Source: Acidobacteriota bacterium (GTDB taxonomy: Bacteria > Acidobacteriota > Terriglobia > Acidiferrales > UBA7541). From it: 6,579 bases of DNA. Shown piece by piece: positions 5,756 through 6,579 of the stretch (positions are counted from its first letter, which is position 1; every line of letters starts with the position of its first letter). Where the stretch lies: positions 1-6,579 of the forward strand of contig PMOP01000046.1 in NCBI GenBank assembly GCA_003161495.1, read 5' to 3'. The translations under genes and the position numbers were made by a program. The notes under the pieces were generated by a model, which saw nothing but the letters and a program-made list of their open reading frames with translations, did no database searches and was not told where the DNA came from.

Positions 5756-5827
5756 TGGCGTAGGCTTCAGCCTGTGGGGTTTCGCACTTGCTAGAATTAA
5801 ACCCCACAGGCTGAAGCCTGCGCCACT
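5754..5827. repeat. 29-bp near-perfect inverted repeat with 16-nt loop (REP/MITE-like)
   Basis: The left arm 5754-5782 and right arm 5799-5827 are reverse complements at 28 of 29 positions (the only exception is T5761 opposite G5820), around a 16-nt A/T-richer loop. Each arm also contains AGGCT-TC-AGCCT or its complement, an inner mini-palindrome. In the plus-strand RNA the exception is a G-U pair, so all 29 pairs could form. In the kinase transcript (minus strand) it is an A-C mismatch. There is no adjoining T-run, so it is not a typical rho-independent terminator. The form resembles dispersed extragenic palindromic elements, and I recall similar cores being common in acidobacterial genomes (unverified). 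Confidence 0.85.
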
Positions 5828-5835
5828 CAAGGCCA

Positions 5836-5943
5836 TCACGCAAAAAGCGTAAAACGCGTGAGAAACGCACGATAATCTTCCATCCGGAACTGCTCAAAGA
5901 GGATAGCGTCCCCAGATGCGCGCCGCAAGTGCCGGGAAATCAC
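5836..5943 (-). CDS. Possible small ORF or gene remnant between bioA and the kinase gene (35 codons)
   Basis: A minus-strand frame starting at GTG 5943 and ending TGA at 5836-5838 encodes 35 residues, beginning VISRHLRRASGDAILFEQF and ending FLTRFTLFA. It holds five Phe and one Tyr and looks protein-like in composition. The same frame stays open upstream into the end of bioA (to about 6030) but offers no other start codon. No good Shine-Dalgarno was seen. It could be a leader-type peptide ahead of the inverted repeat and kinase gene, the decayed end of an older gene, or chance. I do not recognise a family. Confidence 0.2.
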   Translation of the reverse strand: MISRHLRRASGDAILFEQFRMEDYRAFLTRFTLFA

Positions 5944-5995
5944 GTGTTGAGTATCGCGTCCTGATTTTAAAGTGATTCCACGCGCAGTTGGCCAG

Positions 5996-6579
5996 CTATG
6001 CCCTTTGCGAAACCAACTCCAGAGAATCTTGTATTACGTCATAGACGAAATTAAGCTGGTCAGGAGTGATGACATACGGCGGAAGGATGTAGACCACGTT
6101 GCCGAGCGGGCGCAAGAGCATGCCCCGGCTTAGAAAGAATTCGTACAGGCGGGGACGAAGCGAAGACAAATATCCCGCGTCGGGTACCTTGAGTTCGATG
6201 GCCGCGACGGTGCCAATGTGGCGAATATCGGTGACAGCGGGATGGGCAGCGAATGCCGGGAGGCGAGCGGCGTGCACTTTTTCAATCGCGGCGATCCGGT
6301 CGAAGACCGGCTCGCTCTCAAAAATTTGCAGTGACGCGTTCGCGGCGGCGCAGGCGATGGGATTGGCAGTGTAAGAGTGCCCGTGAAAGAACGCGCGCGT
6401 GCGATCGCCGCCAAGGAATGCGTCATGGACGCGATCGGTGGCGAACGTTGCGGCCAGCGGCAGAAATCCTCCCGTTAAACCTTTGGCGACGCACATCAAA
6501 TCGGGGACCACAGCGGCCCTTTCGCAGGAAAACATGCGGCCCGTTCGCCCGAAGCCCGTGAGAACTTCGTCCGCAATCA
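5996..6579 (-). CDS. bioA: Adenosylmethionine-8-amino-7-oxononanoate aminotransferase, C-terminal part (5' end outside window)
   Basis: BioA transaminates 7-keto-8-aminopelargonate (KAPA) to 7,8-diaminopelargonate (DAPA) in biotin synthesis, using SAM as the unusual amino donor with PLP. About the last 193 residues of a protein normally near 430-450 aa are present, and the frame is open to the window edge. Seen in order: IADEVLTGFGRTGRMF with the PLP-contacting Asp, VAKGLTGGFLPLAAT with the PLP lysine, FFHGHSYTANPIACAAANASL (subfamily signature), and the C-terminal RPLGNVVYILPPYVITPDQL. The stop is TAG at 5996-5998. The gene is oriented with the kinase-thrC-channel genes, but a 262-nt gap with a large inverted repeat makes a separate transcript likely. 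No other bio gene lies in this window; they may lie beyond it. Confidence 0.95.
   Translation of the reverse strand, partial: IADEVLTGFGRTGRMFSCERAAVVPDLMCVAKGLTGGFLPLAATFATDRVHDAFLGGDRTRAFFHGHSYTANPIACAAANASLQIFESEPVFDRIAAIEKVHAARLPAFAAHPAVTDIRHIGTVAAIELKVPDAGYLSSLRPRLYEFFLSRGMLLRPLGNVVYILPPYVITPDQLNFVYDVIQDSLELVSQRA

Noticed and set aside
5754..5827. Inverted repeat as a CRISPR repeat or rho-independent terminator
   Set aside because: There are only two arms in inverted orientation, no regular spacers, and no T-run after the stem on either strand.

Overview
The window carries eight protein genes at high coding density. GC content is moderately high by eye (not computed). Gene content points to a free-living Gram-negative-type heterotroph: succinylase-branch DapD, class I threonine synthase, BioA, a cyanobacterial/proteobacterial-type single-RRM protein and a small charged protein. 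My best guess is Acidobacteriota or a related soil or environmental lineage. That placement rests on recalled family resemblance, not on a search. There are no transposases, integrases, CRISPR arrays, tRNAs or rRNAs.

Left part (1-1309): the 3' end of dapD (lysine/peptidoglycan precursor synthesis) runs rightward and faces a leftward class I O-methyltransferase of unknown substrate. A short GC-rich palindrome lies between the two convergent ends. Positions 1310-1781 hold no convincing gene. They contain the divergent upstream regions of the methyltransferase and of an RNA-binding protein, with a candidate promoter and a folded leader for the latter.

Middle part (1782-2542): a single-RRM RNA-binding protein with a glycine/Arg-Asp-rich tail is followed 62 nt later by a 64-aa basic/acidic conserved-type small protein. 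The pair ends in a clear rho-independent terminator.

Right part (2617-6579, all leftward): read in the direction of transcription, the order is bioA (only its 3' end is in the window), a 262-nt gap with a strong 29-bp inverted repeat, a shikimate-kinase-superfamily P-loop kinase, thrC, and a two-TM potassium-channel-like protein. The kinase stop overlaps the thrC start (TGATG), so those two are almost certainly translationally coupled. The channel gene starts 28 nt after thrC and is probably on the same transcript.

The most interesting point is the kinase coupled to threonine synthase. It keeps much of the shikimate-kinase pocket but has lost the diagnostic GGG substrate loop. It is therefore a candidate for a kinase of different specificity, possibly one feeding ThrC. 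Second is the ion channel, whose filter reads TLGLGD where canonical K+ channels have TVGYGD. Nothing here amounts to a proven new system.
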